Below, piece by piece: positions 27,247 through 36,135 of a stretch of 64,000 nucleotides of DNA (position 1 is the first letter of the stretch; each line of letters begins with the position of its first letter). The stretch spans positions 5,502,001 through 5,566,000 of the forward strand of contig NZ_JAPNJW010000001.1 in the NCBI RefSeq assembly GCF_026626745.1, written 5' to 3'. Made by a program: the position numbers and the translations under genes. Below the pieces are notes generated by a model. It saw only the letters and a list, made by a program, of their open reading frames with translations, had not been told where the DNA came from and made no database searches. The DNA is from Nannocystis sp. RBIL2 (GTDB taxonomy: Bacteria > Myxococcota_A > Polyangia > Nannocystales > Nannocystaceae).

Positions 27247-28610
27247 CCATGAAACGCTCGACTTTGTCCCGCCGCACCTTCTTGCGCGGCGCCGGCGGGG
27301 CCTGCCTCGCCCTGCCGCTGCTCGACATCATGCAGGGCTGCGACGCCCCGCCCGTCAGCGCCTTGCCGCAGCAGTTCCGCGGCGCCGGCGGCCCCAAGCG
27401 GTTCGTCGTGTTTTGGACCCCGAACGGCACCATCATGAACGACTGGCGGCCGAGCGGCAGCGCCGACGCCTACTCCTTCGGGCGGATCCTCCAGCCGCTC
27501 GAGTCGCACAAGCAGGACGTCCTCGTCCTCGACGGCGTCGACGAATTGTCCGCCTACAAGGGCCCCGGCGACGCCCACCAGAAGGGCACCGGCCAGGGCC
27601 TCACCGGCACCGAATTGCAGGAGGGCGACTTCGCCGGCGCCGACGGTCTCTCGGCCGGCTGGGCCGACGGCATCTCCGTCGACCAGGCCATCGCCGACGC
27701 CGTCGGCAACGAGACCAAGTTCCGCTCGCTCGAGTTCGGCGTGCACGTCTACGGCGCCAACGTGGGCTCGCGGATCTCCTACCGCGGCCCCGCCCAGCCG
27801 ATCCCGCCGGAGAACGACCCCACCGCCGCCTTCGACCGGATCTTCGGCGACCTCGAGAGCGACCCGGCCGCGCAGGCGCGCAAGATCGCCGAGCGCAAGA
27901 TCGTCCTCGACGCCGTCGCCGACGACTACCAGCGCCTCGTCAAGAAGGTCGGCGCGGCCGACAAGCTCAAGCTCGACGCCCACCTCGAGGCGGTGCGCGA
28001 CATCGCGATGCGGCTCGACACCGGCGGCACGATCGGCGGCGCCTGCCAGCCGCCGGTGCTGGGCGAGGTCAAGGACCCGAGCAAGGTCGGCAACATCCCC
28101 GCGACCGGCAAGCTGCAGATGGACCTGCTGGCGATGGCCCTCGCCTGCGACCTGACGCGCGTCGCCTCCTTGATGTGGATGAACAGCGCCACCGCCAAGC
28201 CGTTCCCGTGGCTCGACATCCCCGAGGGTCACCACGAGCTGGCCCACCGGGGCGACGGCGACGCTGACGCCCAGGAGAAGCTGACCCGCATCAACATCTG
28301 GTATTGCGAGCAGTTCGCCTACCTGATCGAGAGGCTCAAGTCGATCCCCGAGGGCGACGGCACCGTGCTCGACAACACCCTGCTGATTTGGGTCAACGAG
28401 CACCAGAAGGGCAACGACCACGACCGCCACGAGATCCCCTACGTCCTCGCCGGCAAGTGCGGCGGGGCCATGAAGACCGGGCGGTGGATGCAGGTCCAGG
28501 GCGACGTCCCGCACAACAACCTGCTGGTCGGCTGCATGAACGCCATGGGCCTCGAGACCACCACCTTCGGCAACCCCAAGTACTGCACCGGCGCGCTGAG
28601 CCTCGCGTGA
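27243..28610 (+). CDS. DUF1552 Tat-exported protein
   Basis: 455 residues. The N-terminus carries a twin-arginine signal (SRRTFLRGAGGACLALPLLDIMQGC) that ends in a Cys usable as a lipobox, so it may be a Tat lipoprotein. The rest matches DUF1552, structurally related to the sulfatase/DUF1501 superfamily: KRFVVFWTPNGTIMNDWRP, VLVLDGVDE, SLEFGVHVYGANVGSRISYRGPAQPIPPENDPTAAFDRIFGD, DNTLLIWVNEHQKGNDHDRHEIPYVLAGKCGG. It is almost always encoded with DUF1592-series proteins, as here (4-nt overlap), and the pair probably works together outside the cytoplasm. Function unknown in the literature I recall. A GC hairpin follows the stop. Confidence 0.9.
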
Positions 28611-28616
28611 GCGCGG

Positions 28617-28638
28617 CGCCGTCGGCGAGCCGGCGGCG
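28617..28638 (+). terminator. Hairpin right after the DUF1552 stop
   Basis: CGCCGTCGGC and GCCGGCGGCG pair over 10 bp with one G-U; no T-tract. It begins 7 nt after the stop. Confidence 0.4.
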
Positions 28639-28847
28639 GCCCGCCTCACACCTGTCCCTCGAGACATCTTCACAATCACCGCCTCGCCGGGGTCGGGCCG
28701 CCCCCGCTCCCGGCCGAGCTCGTTCGCTCGCCTGTAGCCCGCCGGCCGCGATTCGTGCGCTCGCGCTCACCGCGTGCGCTAGCGCGGCGGCCCCGACGCA
28801 GACGCCTCGCTGCATCCGTCGAGGTCGGGCCCCGAGCCCCCGCCGCG

Positions 28848-28876
28848 TTGCCATCGCCGCGGCGCCGTGCTAGCTT
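28848..28876 (+). promoter_or_regulatory. Candidate promoter of the RRM gene
   Basis: TTGCCA (28848-28853), 17-nt spacer, extended -10 TGC-TAGCTT. Transcription would start near 28883, about 200 nt before the ATG. The rest of 28639-28847 shows no gene. Confidence 0.5.
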
Positions 28877-29081
28877 GCCGGCGTCATTCGTTTCTGGCGC
28901 ACTTGCACGCTCGGGCACTTGGTCGACTTCCGCGTCGGCTGAAGGTTTTGGGGTTCATTTCCGGCGACGTTGATGGTGCAGCACCTGCTTTGCTGCGATC
29001 TTCGCTCGAGCGCCGGCTCTTCGACCGAGAATTCCCCCCCAACCGGCGCGCCGCGCCGAGAGCCAGAGACGAATCAAGACA
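28877..29081 (+). other. Long untranslated leader of the RRM gene
   Basis: About 200 nt, lower GC than average, with several T-runs (TCATTCGTTTCTGG, GAAGGTTTTGGGG) and no open frame of note. Long leaders before small RNA-binding/cold-shock genes often carry temperature-dependent structure; here that is inference. Confidence 0.35.
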
Positions 29082-29432
29082 ATGGGCAACCGACTCTTCG
29101 TAGGCAATCTCTCCTTCCAGATCTCCGACAGCGACCTCCAGCAGGCGTTTCAGCCGTACGGCGCGGTCAAAGAGGTCAAGCTGATGACCGATCGGGAAAC
29201 CGGTCGCTCGCGCGGCTTCGCGTTCGTCGAGATGACGAGCGCAGCCGACGCCCAGCGCGCGATCGAGGCGCTGCACGGCGCGTCGCTCGACGGCCGCCCG
29301 CTGCGCGTCTCGGAGGCTGAGGACCGGCGCCCCAGCTTCTCGGGCCCGCAGGGCGGCGGCGGTGGCGGTGGCGGTGGCGGTGGCGGTGGCGGCTACGGGC
29401 GCAAGCCGAGCCGCGGCGGCGACCGCTACTGA
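29082..29432 (+). CDS. RRM-type glycine-rich RNA-binding protein
   Basis: 116 residues. One RNA-recognition motif covers residues 1-80, with RNP2 LFVGNLSF at 5-12 and RNP1 RGFAFVEM at 45-52 (aromatics at the canonical stacking positions). A Gly-only run of 14 residues and a short basic tail (YGRKPSRGGDRY) follow, the same architecture as cyanobacterial Rbp and plant glycine-rich RBPs. It binds single-stranded RNA and is often cold- or stress-induced. It is monogenic with a long leader. The Gly run is encoded by five tandem GGTGGC hexamers, so length variation is possible. Confidence 0.93.
   Translation: MGNRLFVGNLSFQISDSDLQQAFQPYGAVKEVKLMTDRETGRSRGFAFVEMTSAADAQRAIEALHGASLDGRPLRVSEAEDRRPSFSGPQGGGGGGGGGGGGGGYGRKPSRGGDRY
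29361..29390 (+). repeat. (GGTGGC)5 hexamer microsatellite
   Basis: Five perfect copies inside the Gly run of the RRM protein, flanked by further GGC codons. Changes in copy number would keep the frame and alter tail length only. Confidence 0.85.
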
Positions 29433-29451
29433 CGACCCCGCGAGGGTTCGG

Positions 29452-29471
29452 GCTGCGCTTCAGGGCGCAGC
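29452..29471. terminator. Hairpin between convergent genes
   Basis: GCTGCGC-N6-GCGCAGC, perfect 7-bp stem, 19 nt after the RRM stop and overlapping the last codons of the minus-strand gene. Confidence 0.4.
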
Positions 29472-30053
29472 GTAGAACTCTTCGCCGTGAGAGTGGCTAG
29501 CGATTCGCTCAAGGCCTCCCTCGCAGGCCGGCCACTGCAGCGCGCCGGTGAGGATGAGCAGTTCCCAGCGGGCGCGCATGTGGGCCGGGTCTGCCAGCGC
29601 CGCCGCGATCAGCGGCCCATAGCCGCCGCTGCCCCAGCCGCAGCCGTCGGCGAACTGAAGCGGCCAGCGTTCGCAATAGAACAGCCACAAGACCTTGCGC
29701 AGGACGCCCGCGGCCCCGGCGTCGACCCCTGCGGCCCGCGCGGTCGCCTCGGCGCCGACCCACGGGCCCCTCTCGTACGTCCAGTCGCGATTGCCGCGCG
29801 CGAGCCGATGCTCCAACAAGGCGCAGGTGCGACGATCGACGCCCTCGACGACGAGCCTGCCGCGAAGGTCTCCCATCGGCTCGGGCAGAGGCACCCACGC
29901 GCCCTCGCCGACGACGAGCGGCACCTGGCCGAAGCGGTGCCAGAAGATCGTGGCGGCGCGGGTGCAGAGATCGAGCTCCGCACCGTACACGTCGACACGC
30001 GCACGACGAATGCGCGAATCGACGCGCGAAAGCCCGACAGACATGAATTTCAT
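29460..30053 (-). CDS. Hypothetical soluble protein
   Basis: 197 residues from ATG 30053 (MKFMSVGLSRVDSRIRRARVDVYGAELDLCTRAATIFWHRFGQVP). The open frame extends upstream, but that part is unconvincing and the first ATG with sensible composition is this one. Mixed alpha/beta with many Trp and Cys (VLRKVLWLFYCERWPLQFADGCGWGSGGYGPLIAAAL). No signal peptide or membrane helix and no recognised family. It lies convergent to the RRM gene and follows the 30161-31336 membrane gene on the same strand after 107 nt. Confidence 0.6.
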   Translation of the reverse strand: MKFMSVGLSRVDSRIRRARVDVYGAELDLCTRAATIFWHRFGQVPLVVGEGAWVPLPEPMGDLRGRLVVEGVDRRTCALLEHRLARGNRDWTYERGPWVGAEATARAAGVDAGAAGVLRKVLWLFYCERWPLQFADGCGWGSGGYGPLIAAALADPAHMRARWELLILTGALQWPACEGGLERIASHSHGEEFYAAP

Positions 30054-30160
30054 CGTGGCACGCCGGGCCGGGTTTGGGAAGCGAGTCACCACCGTAAAGC
30101 GGGGTGCACCGGCCCCCACCGCCCGAATTCGCAACCCGGCGCGGCCCGGGCCTCACGCGC

Positions 30161-31336
30161 TCATGCGTCGCTGCGCCGCGTGAGCGTCGGTCCGGCGCCG
30201 GCGACGACGTCGATCGCCGGATCGAGCCCGAACAGCCGCGCGTGGTGGATCCACCACACCCAGCACAGCATGCCGAACGGCAGGTAGCCGAAGTACCCGA
30301 GCAGCGGCATCTCGTACACGTGCAGCACGCTGACGTAAGGCACGTCGTACTTCCAGAAGTTCGGGTTCTGCGGCGTGCTGTAGAAATTCCACATCTCGCC
30401 GACCAGGTAGTTGAGCACGGTCGCCAGGCCGATCAGCACCACCGGCGCCCAGTTGCCGCGGCGGATCGGCGAGAACGGCGTCCACGCGCCGGACAGCGAC
30501 ACCGCCGCCGCCAGCACCACCAGCGGGCTCAACCACAGCAGCGGGAACAGCGGCGCCGGCCACAGCACCAGCGCCGCCAGCGAGCCGAGGCCGAGCCCCA
30601 GCAGCTTGCGCACCGCCCCGCGTGACAGCTCGATCTGCGGCCCGTTCTCGAAGCGGGTCCGCAGCGGCGTGATCGTCGTCAGCAATTGATAGACCACGAA
30701 GATCGACGGCAGCACCGTGGTGAACGCCAGGCCGAACCACAGCAGGTAGCCGCACTGCGAGAAGATCGTGTCGTTCGGGTAGTACCAGTTCGAGCGCGTG
30801 AAGTAATTGAGGTACTCGAAGAAGTACCAGCTCACGCACGAGGTCGCGGCGATCGCCAGCATCGCCCACGGTCGGCGCGCCACCAGCGACAGCCCGCCGG
30901 TGCGGCGGTAGACCACGCCGTCGAGCGCGAGGATGAAGCCCCACCACAGCGGCACGAAGCTGAACGGCACCAGCGGCGCCGCCGCGTCCGGCAGCTCGCC
31001 CCACATCAGCGCCCACGAGGCCATCGCCAGCAGCGCTCCCGGCACGCACCACGGCGGGAACCGGACCTGCGGCACGTACTCCTCGCGGGCGGTCGCCGGC
31101 GGCGCGAAGCCGAACCGCTGCGGCGCGCGCAGGAACTCGAGGATGCCCAGCGCCAGCGCGACGCCGAGGCCGAACACCAGCCAGCTGAAGCCCGGCACGT
31201 CGGGGCTCTTCGGCGGCGGGAACGTGCCCCACGTGTCGGGCATGTCGCCGTGGACCAGCAGGCGGGTGACGAGCGGCGTCGCCACCAGGGCGACCAGGCC
31301 GAGGACGAGCGGCAGCTTGCGGACCTTCGCGGACAT
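30161..31336 (-). CDS. Polytopic membrane protein
   Basis: 391 residues from ATG 31336 (MSAKVRKLPLVLGLVALVATPLVTRLL). The frame stays open to 31474 only because it runs through the GGACATG palindrome; that extension is rejected. About ten hydrophobic segments are spread across the length, with conserved-looking loops HGDMPDTWGTFPPPKSP, YYPNDTIFSQCGYLLWFGL, EMWNFYSTPQNPNFWKYDVPYVSVLHVYEMP and WVWWIHHARLFGLDP. The many loop Trp/Tyr residues and the WxxH-type motifs suggest a membrane enzyme rather than a simple transporter. Family not recognised. It starts 118 nt downstream of the dyad that ends the lamin-tail gene, so it may be its own unit. Confidence 0.75.
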   Translation of the reverse strand: MSAKVRKLPLVLGLVALVATPLVTRLLVHGDMPDTWGTFPPPKSPDVPGFSWLVFGLGVALALGILEFLRAPQRFGFAPPATAREEYVPQVRFPPWCVPGALLAMASWALMWGELPDAAAPLVPFSFVPLWWGFILALDGVVYRRTGGLSLVARRPWAMLAIAATSCVSWYFFEYLNYFTRSNWYYPNDTIFSQCGYLLWFGLAFTTVLPSIFVVYQLLTTITPLRTRFENGPQIELSRGAVRKLLGLGLGSLAALVLWPAPLFPLLWLSPLVVLAAAVSLSGAWTPFSPIRRGNWAPVVLIGLATVLNYLVGEMWNFYSTPQNPNFWKYDVPYVSVLHVYEMPLLGYFGYLPFGMLCWVWWIHHARLFGLDPAIDVVAGAGPTLTRRSDA

Positions 31337-31454
31337 GGGCGGCCGCGACGTATACCACGGGCCCCGGCGGTCGTCTCCCGCCGCCGGGCCCAGCCGCGGG
31401 CGAGCGGCCGCGCCCGTGGGCGGACCCGAGCCGGCCTTTGGACAATGACTCTTA

Positions 31455-31478
31455 GGACATGCTCGTACGAGCATGTCC
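31455..31478. repeat. Gene-end dyad copy 3: perfect 24-bp palindrome
   Basis: GGACATGCTCGT joined directly to its reverse complement, with no mismatch over 24 bp; 19 nt after the stop of the minus-strand lamin-tail gene. Because it is a palindrome, both strands read the same fortuitous start MLVRACPK. Confidence 0.85.
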
Positions 31479-31497
31479 CAAGGTTACTGCCGCGCTC

Positions 31498-32859
31498 CTA
31501 CTTCGAGTTGGCGGCCCCGAACGTCGGCTTGCAGCCGGACGACCAGCTGCCCTGCGGCCCGTCGGCCAGGCGGCAGAACGACAGCGCGGCCTGGTCGGCG
31601 CCGTAGGTGACCTGCGACACCGGCGTCAGGTCGGGCTTCAGCAGGGTCACGGTGTCGCCGTTGGAGCTGAGGCCGAACGGGTGCTGGCCGGCCAGGTCGC
31701 CCTTGCCGACCACCAGGAACTGGCCGGGCGCCAGCGTCGTGCCGGCGGCGAACACCAGCTCCTCGTCGTCGACCGCCGGGTCGTAGGCGGCGTCGAACGC
31801 CTTGTCGGTGAGGATCCACCCGGTCATGTCGATCATGTCGGCGCCGGCGTTGAACAGCTCGATCTCGTCGTTGGTCGACTCGAGCTCGTTGATCGCCGCC
31901 GCCAGGTCCGACATGCACATCGACGTGTCGAGGACGCACTGCGGCGTGCAGGTCATCGCCCCCGCGCTGAAGCCCCGGTCGGCGCACTTGGCCGCGCCGA
32001 CGTCGAGGCCGTCGCAGGCCTCGCCGCCCTCGCGCATCCCGTCGCCGCAGATCGCCAGCGCCTCGATGTTCGGCGCGCCGAGGGTCTGCTCGCAGTGGCC
32101 CCAAGAACCTGTCCCATCGGGCAGGCGGCACCACGACACCATCGCCGCCACGCCCTCGACCGTCAGCGCGTCGATGACCTCGTCGCCGCCGTCGACCAGC
32201 GTCAGCGTCTCCTCGTTGCTCGAGCTGATGCCGAACGGCAGGTCGCCCTCGCCGGACACCGGGTCGAGCTCGACCAGCACCAAGCGCTCGCCGGGCATCA
32301 GCGTGGTCCCCTCGGGGAACACGTAGGTCTTGTCGACCGGCAGCAGCGGGTCGTCGGACAGCCGCCAGCCCGACAGGTCGGCCGGCGCGCCGCCGGCGTT
32401 GAGCAGCTCGATCGCGTCGCCCCTGCCGGCGAACGGCCCCGACTCCGCGCCCTTCGACGTCAGCTCGTTCAGCGCCACCAGCCACTCGATCGGCGCCCCC
32501 TCGCAGTCCCCCATGTCGAACGACAGGCAGTCGGACGCGCACGCCAGCGCCCCGGTGAAGCCCGGGTCGATGTCGGCGCACGACATCCCGCCGACCTCGG
32601 CCCCGTCGCACAGCTCGTCGCCCTCGACGAGCCCGTCGCCGCACACCGGCTGGCCCGGCCCCTCCGAGGTCACCGCCGGGTCGTCGCCGCCGCTGCTGGT
32701 GCCCGGCGCCGGCTCGTCGCCGGTCTCGCTGGAGCCCGCCGGGGGCGCGTCGTCGGTGGTGGCAGGGTTCACACCGCCGCCCTGATTGCAGCCGAGGGCC
32801 GCCGGCGCCGAGATGGACAATAGTGACAGGAATACTCCTACGATTCGACGATCGAACAT
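31498..32859 (-). CDS. Lamin-tail-domain (LTD) lipoprotein with Cys-rich repeats
   Basis: 453 residues from ATG 32859, preceded by GAGAAGG. The lipobox is AALGC (Cys about 23), then an acidic/Thr linker. A first DUF4215-like cysteine motif (CGDGLVEGDELCDGAEVGGMSCAD) leads to the first lamin-tail domain (VALNELTSKG, DAIELLNAGGAPADLSGWRLSDDP, TTLMPGERLVLVELD). A second unit repeats this (CGDGMREGGEACDG, then AINELESTNDEIELFNAGADMIDMTGWILTD). Bacterial LTDs are often fused to, or encoded with, CotH kinases; a CotH gene lies in this locus at 37527. Probably the surface partner or substrate of the system. It is the last gene of the VTC operon, 46 nt after the TolC-like gene, and ends before a GGACATG palindrome. 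Confidence 0.87.
   Translation of the reverse strand: MFDRRIVGVFLSLLSISAPAALGCNQGGGVNPATTDDAPPAGSSETGDEPAPGTSSGGDDPAVTSEGPGQPVCGDGLVEGDELCDGAEVGGMSCADIDPGFTGALACASDCLSFDMGDCEGAPIEWLVALNELTSKGAESGPFAGRGDAIELLNAGGAPADLSGWRLSDDPLLPVDKTYVFPEGTTLMPGERLVLVELDPVSGEGDLPFGISSSNEETLTLVDGGDEVIDALTVEGVAAMVSWCRLPDGTGSWGHCEQTLGAPNIEALAICGDGMREGGEACDGLDVGAAKCADRGFSAGAMTCTPQCVLDTSMCMSDLAAAINELESTNDEIELFNAGADMIDMTGWILTDKAFDAAYDPAVDDEELVFAAGTTLAPGQFLVVGKGDLAGQHPFGLSSNGDTVTLLKPDLTPVSQVTYGADQAALSFCRLADGPQGSWSSGCKPTFGAANSK
32109..32124. repeat. 16-bp dyad, one-mismatch copy (CTGTCC-CATC-GGGCAG)
   Basis: Inside the lamin-tail gene; the arms differ from the perfect class at one base. Confidence 0.35.
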
Positions 32860-32905
32860 GACACCTTCTCGATGATGGCAAAAGGGGGCGTGAAGACAGG
32901 CCCTG

Positions 32906-34243
32906 TCAGCGAGGCAGCGGTGCCCCGACCGCGGCCTCGAGCTCGATGAGCGCGTCCCGGCGCTCGAAGCGGGCCGCCAGGTGCAGCCGGCGCGCGGCGA
33001 CCCGGCGGGCCTCGATATCGAGGACCTCGACCACGTCGAGCGTCCCCGCCACCAGCGCCGCGTCCGCCTGACGCGCCGCCGCATCGACCTGCGGCAGCAG
33101 GTCGTGCTCGATCTCCTGGACCCGCGCGTCGGCCCGCTGCGCGCGCGCGATCGCCTCGTCGACCTCGCCGGCGATCGCCGCGACCTCGGCCCGCTCCTCG
33201 ACCTGGCGCTGGCGCATGATCGCCTTCGCCGTCTTGATCTTGCCGCGATTGAGGCTGAGCAGCGGGACATCGACCGCGAAGCCGACCCCGAACGACGACG
33301 GCGTCGCCGGGCCCGGGCCGAAGAAGTAATTCACCTGCGCCCAGCTGATCCACGGCGCCGCCTCGACCTTCGCCAGAGTGATCGCCGAGCGCGCCTGACC
33401 GACCTTCGTCTGCACCGCGCGCAGCTCCGGGCGCGAGCGCAGCGCCTGCTCCGTCAGCGCCGCCGGGTCGAGCACCAGCGCGTCGATGTCGAGCTGGGCC
33501 CGGTCGACGCGCACGCTGAACGCCGGCCCCGGCCCGACCACCCGCGCCAGCTCGGCCTCCACGCGGGCCAGCTCGGCGCGCAGCTTGCGGACCTCGTCGG
33601 CCGCCTCCGCGCGGGCCACCTCGGCCATCGCCAGAGCGACCTCGGTCGCCACCGCGCGGGCCACCCTGGCCTGGAGCTGGCGCTGCCGCTCCTCGCACAG
33701 CGACACCGCGCGCGACACCTCCTCGAGGTCGGCGGTGAGCCAGGCCAGGCGGGCGAACAATCGATACACCTTCGCCCGCAGTTGCCTGCGCGCCGCCTCG
33801 GCCTCGCCGTGCGCCCCGGCGGCCGCGTGGCGGGCCGCGTCGGCGCGCGCGCGCACGCTGCCGGGTCGGGGGATCGGCGCGCGCAGGCCCATGTTGAAGC
33901 CGATCCGCCCGGGCGCCGAGTCGTCGACGCCGACGTTCGACACGCGCACGCTCGGGTTCTGCAGCTGCCGCGCCGCCCCGATCTCCGCAGTCGCCACCTC
34001 CGCGCGCGCCTCCACCACCGCCAGCTCCGGGTTGTTCGCCAGCGCCAACGCGTAGGCCTGCTCCACCGTCAGGGCGTCGCCGCCCGCGAGCGCCGCCGCA
34101 GTGCTCTCCGGCAGCGCGCCGCGCGGCTGGCCGACCTGCATCTCGCGCCAGGTCGCTATCGCCCGCTCGGGCGAGACCGCCGGCGCGCTCGCGCAGCCGA
34201 CTATCGACATAGCCGCGACCACCATCCAGCCCGCGCGAATCAT
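32906..34243 (-). CDS. TolC/OEP-family outer-membrane efflux lipoprotein
   Basis: 445 residues from ATG 34243; the lipobox is SIVGC (Cys about 17). The two OEP repeats are visible: ALTVEQAYALALANNPELAVVEARAEVATAEIGAARQLQNPSVRVS at the start of the first, and LTEQALRSRPELRAVQTKVGQARSAITLAKVEAAPWISWAQVNYFFGPG with GVGFAVDVPLLSLNRGKIKTAKA in the second. Long coiled coils (about 150-220 and 350-440) give the periplasmic tunnel. It forms the outer-membrane exit duct. The start overlaps the adaptor gene stop by ATGA, so adaptor and duct are made together. No inner-membrane ABC, RND or MFS pump is encoded next to them; the DUF4956/VTC pair takes that place. Confidence 0.92.
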   Translation of the reverse strand: MIRAGWMVVAAMSIVGCASAPAVSPERAIATWREMQVGQPRGALPESTAAALAGGDALTVEQAYALALANNPELAVVEARAEVATAEIGAARQLQNPSVRVSNVGVDDSAPGRIGFNMGLRAPIPRPGSVRARADAARHAAAGAHGEAEAARRQLRAKVYRLFARLAWLTADLEEVSRAVSLCEERQRQLQARVARAVATEVALAMAEVARAEAADEVRKLRAELARVEAELARVVGPGPAFSVRVDRAQLDIDALVLDPAALTEQALRSRPELRAVQTKVGQARSAITLAKVEAAPWISWAQVNYFFGPGPATPSSFGVGFAVDVPLLSLNRGKIKTAKAIMRQRQVEERAEVAAIAGEVDEAIARAQRADARVQEIEHDLLPQVDAAARQADAALVAGTLDVVEVLDIEARRVAARRLHLAARFERRDALIELEAAVGAPLPR

Positions 34244-35448
34244 GGCACCCCTGGCTTCTCCGGCGCGACGGCGCGGGTCGGCTGGAGCATCGCGTCGACC
34301 ATCGGCGCCGCCAGCACCTGCTCGTCGGTCGCTGCCTCGGGCTCGCCCGCCGCGCACGGCGACGGATGGCCGAGGAAGCTGACCGCGAAGGCCTGGCCGG
34401 GCAGCAGCGGCGCGTGCTCGTCGAGGGCGACCGCGACCTCGCGGCCCCACTCCGGCAATTCCGGGTTCCGGCGGCAGCGCGCCGGCAACTCGGCGATCTG
34501 CGGCCCCAGCCGCGTCACGTGGGCGGCCACCGCTCGCCCGCCGGCCCCGCGCGAGCGCAGCGCCACCGCCTCGCCGACGCGGACCTGCCCGGCCTGGTGC
34601 TCGCGCAGGCACACGGTGACTTCGTCGTCCTCGCCGGCGCCACGGCCGACGATCGTCAACACCGGCGCGTCGGGCCCGGCGACCTGCCCGGCGCGCGCGT
34701 GGATCTCCGCCACCTGGCCGTCGGCCGGGGCGCGCAGCACCGTCTGCTCGCGGCGCACTGCCAACAATTGCTCGCGCCCCGCGACCACCGCCAATTCGGC
34801 GCGGACCGGCCGCAATGCCAGCTCGGTCGCGTCGGTCGGCAGCCCCGCGCGACGGGACCGGGCCGCCGCCGCCTGGCGCACCAATTCGGGCACCAGCGAA
34901 TCGGCGGCCTCGACCTCCTTGCGCAGCGCCGCGCGCTTGACCCCGAGCGCGTCGAGGTCGCGGCGGTCGGCCATGCGCTCCTTGACCAGCCCGGCGAGCG
35001 TATCGAACTGGCTGCTGATCGCCCGCAGCTCGGCCGCGCGCACCTCACGATTGCTACGAGCCGAGTGCACCGCCATCTCGGCCGCCGCCACCGACTCGTC
35101 GGCCTCGCGGGCCTTGTCGTCGATCTGCATCGCGGTCTCCGAGCGGACCGCCCCGAGCGACGCCTCCAGCCGCGCGCGCTCGGCCGCCAGGATCGCCTGC
35201 TCCGCGTCGAGCTCGGCGGTGTCGAGCAGCGCCACCACCTGGCCGGCGCGCACGTGCTGGCCCGGCGCCACCTCGATCGTCTGCACGCGCCCGGCGGTCG
35301 CCGGCTGCACCGCGTATTCGACCCCGAGCGCGAACCCGACCGCGCTGCCCTCGGCGCGCACGTCGAGCCACAGCCACCCGGCGCCGGCCATCGTCCCGGC
35401 CCATACCACCCAGGGGAGAATGCGAGTCCTGATATACCCCGTCATCAT
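34240..35448 (-). CDS. HlyD-like periplasmic adaptor (membrane-fusion) protein
   Basis: 402 residues starting MMTGYIRTRILPWVVWAGTMAGAGWLWL, a single N-terminal membrane anchor. The lipoyl/biotinyl half-motif AGRVQTIEVAPGQHVRAGQVVALLDTAELDAEQAIL appears at about 55-90 and its partner TVLRAPADGQVAEIHARAGQVAGPDAPVLTIV at about 225-260, with an alpha-helical hairpin between them (about 90-220). A beta-barrel part follows (VTVCLREHQAGQVRVGEAVALRSRGAGG). It connects an inner-membrane partner with the TolC-like duct. It is 3 nt from the DUF4956 gene and overlaps the TolC-like gene, so the four genes are one tightly coupled operon. Confidence 0.9.
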   Translation of the reverse strand: MMTGYIRTRILPWVVWAGTMAGAGWLWLDVRAEGSAVGFALGVEYAVQPATAGRVQTIEVAPGQHVRAGQVVALLDTAELDAEQAILAAERARLEASLGAVRSETAMQIDDKAREADESVAAAEMAVHSARSNREVRAAELRAISSQFDTLAGLVKERMADRRDLDALGVKRAALRKEVEAADSLVPELVRQAAAARSRRAGLPTDATELALRPVRAELAVVAGREQLLAVRREQTVLRAPADGQVAEIHARAGQVAGPDAPVLTIVGRGAGEDDEVTVCLREHQAGQVRVGEAVALRSRGAGGRAVAAHVTRLGPQIAELPARCRRNPELPEWGREVAVALDEHAPLLPGQAFAVSFLGHPSPCAAGEPEAATDEQVLAAPMVDAMLQPTRAVAPEKPGVP

Positions 35449-35451
35449 GGC

Positions 35452-36135
35452 TCAGATCTCCACCGTCGGCTCTTGCAGCAGCAACGAAACGTCCTGGACC
35501 CCGGGCAGCGCCTCGAGCGCACGCACCAGCGCAGCGCGGTGGCTCGGGTCGCCGAGGCGGACCTGATAGGCGTGCTCCATCGCCTCGCCCTGGGCCACCT
35601 CGCGCAGCGTCACCAGCGCGAGGAAGCGGCTGTGCTGGCGCAGCAGCTTCATCACCGGCACCTCGTCGGCGCCGATCGGCAGCTGGAAGCGGAGCAGGCC
35701 GTCGAAGCGGCGCTGGCTGCCGAACTCCGACAGCGTCAGCAGCCACACCGCCAGGCAGAACAGCGCCGTGCCGCAGAAGGCCGCCGCGTGGGCGCCGAGC
35801 CCGGCGGCGATGCCGGTGCCGAGCCCCGCGAACACGAAGATCATGTCGCGAGGGTCGCGCAGCGCGGTGCGGAAGCGGACGATCGCCAGGCCGCCGGCGA
35901 TGCCGAGGCCGGCGGCGATGCTACCTCCGATCGCCAGCATCAACATACAGGCGATGATGCTGCCGAGCACGATCGCGTGGACCAGCCCCTGCGAATAGGA
36001 CATCCCGCGGAAGGTCCACACATAGACCGCGCCGAGCACCTGCGTCAGCCCGAAGGCCAGCAGCAGCGCCAGCGCGGCGCTCTTGAGCGCGAACGGCTCG
36101 GCGTCGCCGGCCAGCAGCAAGTCGGTCGGGTTCAT
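35452..36135 (-). CDS. DUF4956 inner-membrane protein
   Basis: 227 residues from ATG 36135. Four to five membrane helices lie in the first 150 residues (SAALALLLAFGLTQVLGAVYVWTF; GLVHAIVLGSIIACMLMLAIGGSIAAGLGIAGGLAIVRFRTALRDPRDMIFVFAGLGTGIAAGLG). The signature GLAIVRFRTALRDPRDMIFVF is the conserved DUF4956 core with its charged RFR-x-x-RDP loop. The cytosolic C-domain (150-227) ends SLLLQEPTVEI and looks like a ferredoxin-like/ACT fold. DUF4956 is commonly encoded with VTC-domain and CotH proteins, as here. It overlaps the VTC gene by 4 nt. A membrane channel or sensor for the VTC product is a reasonable guess. Confidence 0.88.
   Translation of the reverse strand: MNPTDLLLAGDAEPFALKSAALALLLAFGLTQVLGAVYVWTFRGMSYSQGLVHAIVLGSIIACMLMLAIGGSIAAGLGIAGGLAIVRFRTALRDPRDMIFVFAGLGTGIAAGLGAHAAAFCGTALFCLAVWLLTLSEFGSQRRFDGLLRFQLPIGADEVPVMKLLRQHSRFLALVTLREVAQGEAMEHAYQVRLGDPSHRAALVRALEALPGVQDVSLLLQEPTVEI

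Noticed and set aside
31459..32823. Plus-strand frame beginning MLVRACPK
   Set aside because: Its start is inside the 24-bp palindrome, which yields the same start on both strands. The rest is antisense to the lamin-tail lipoprotein.
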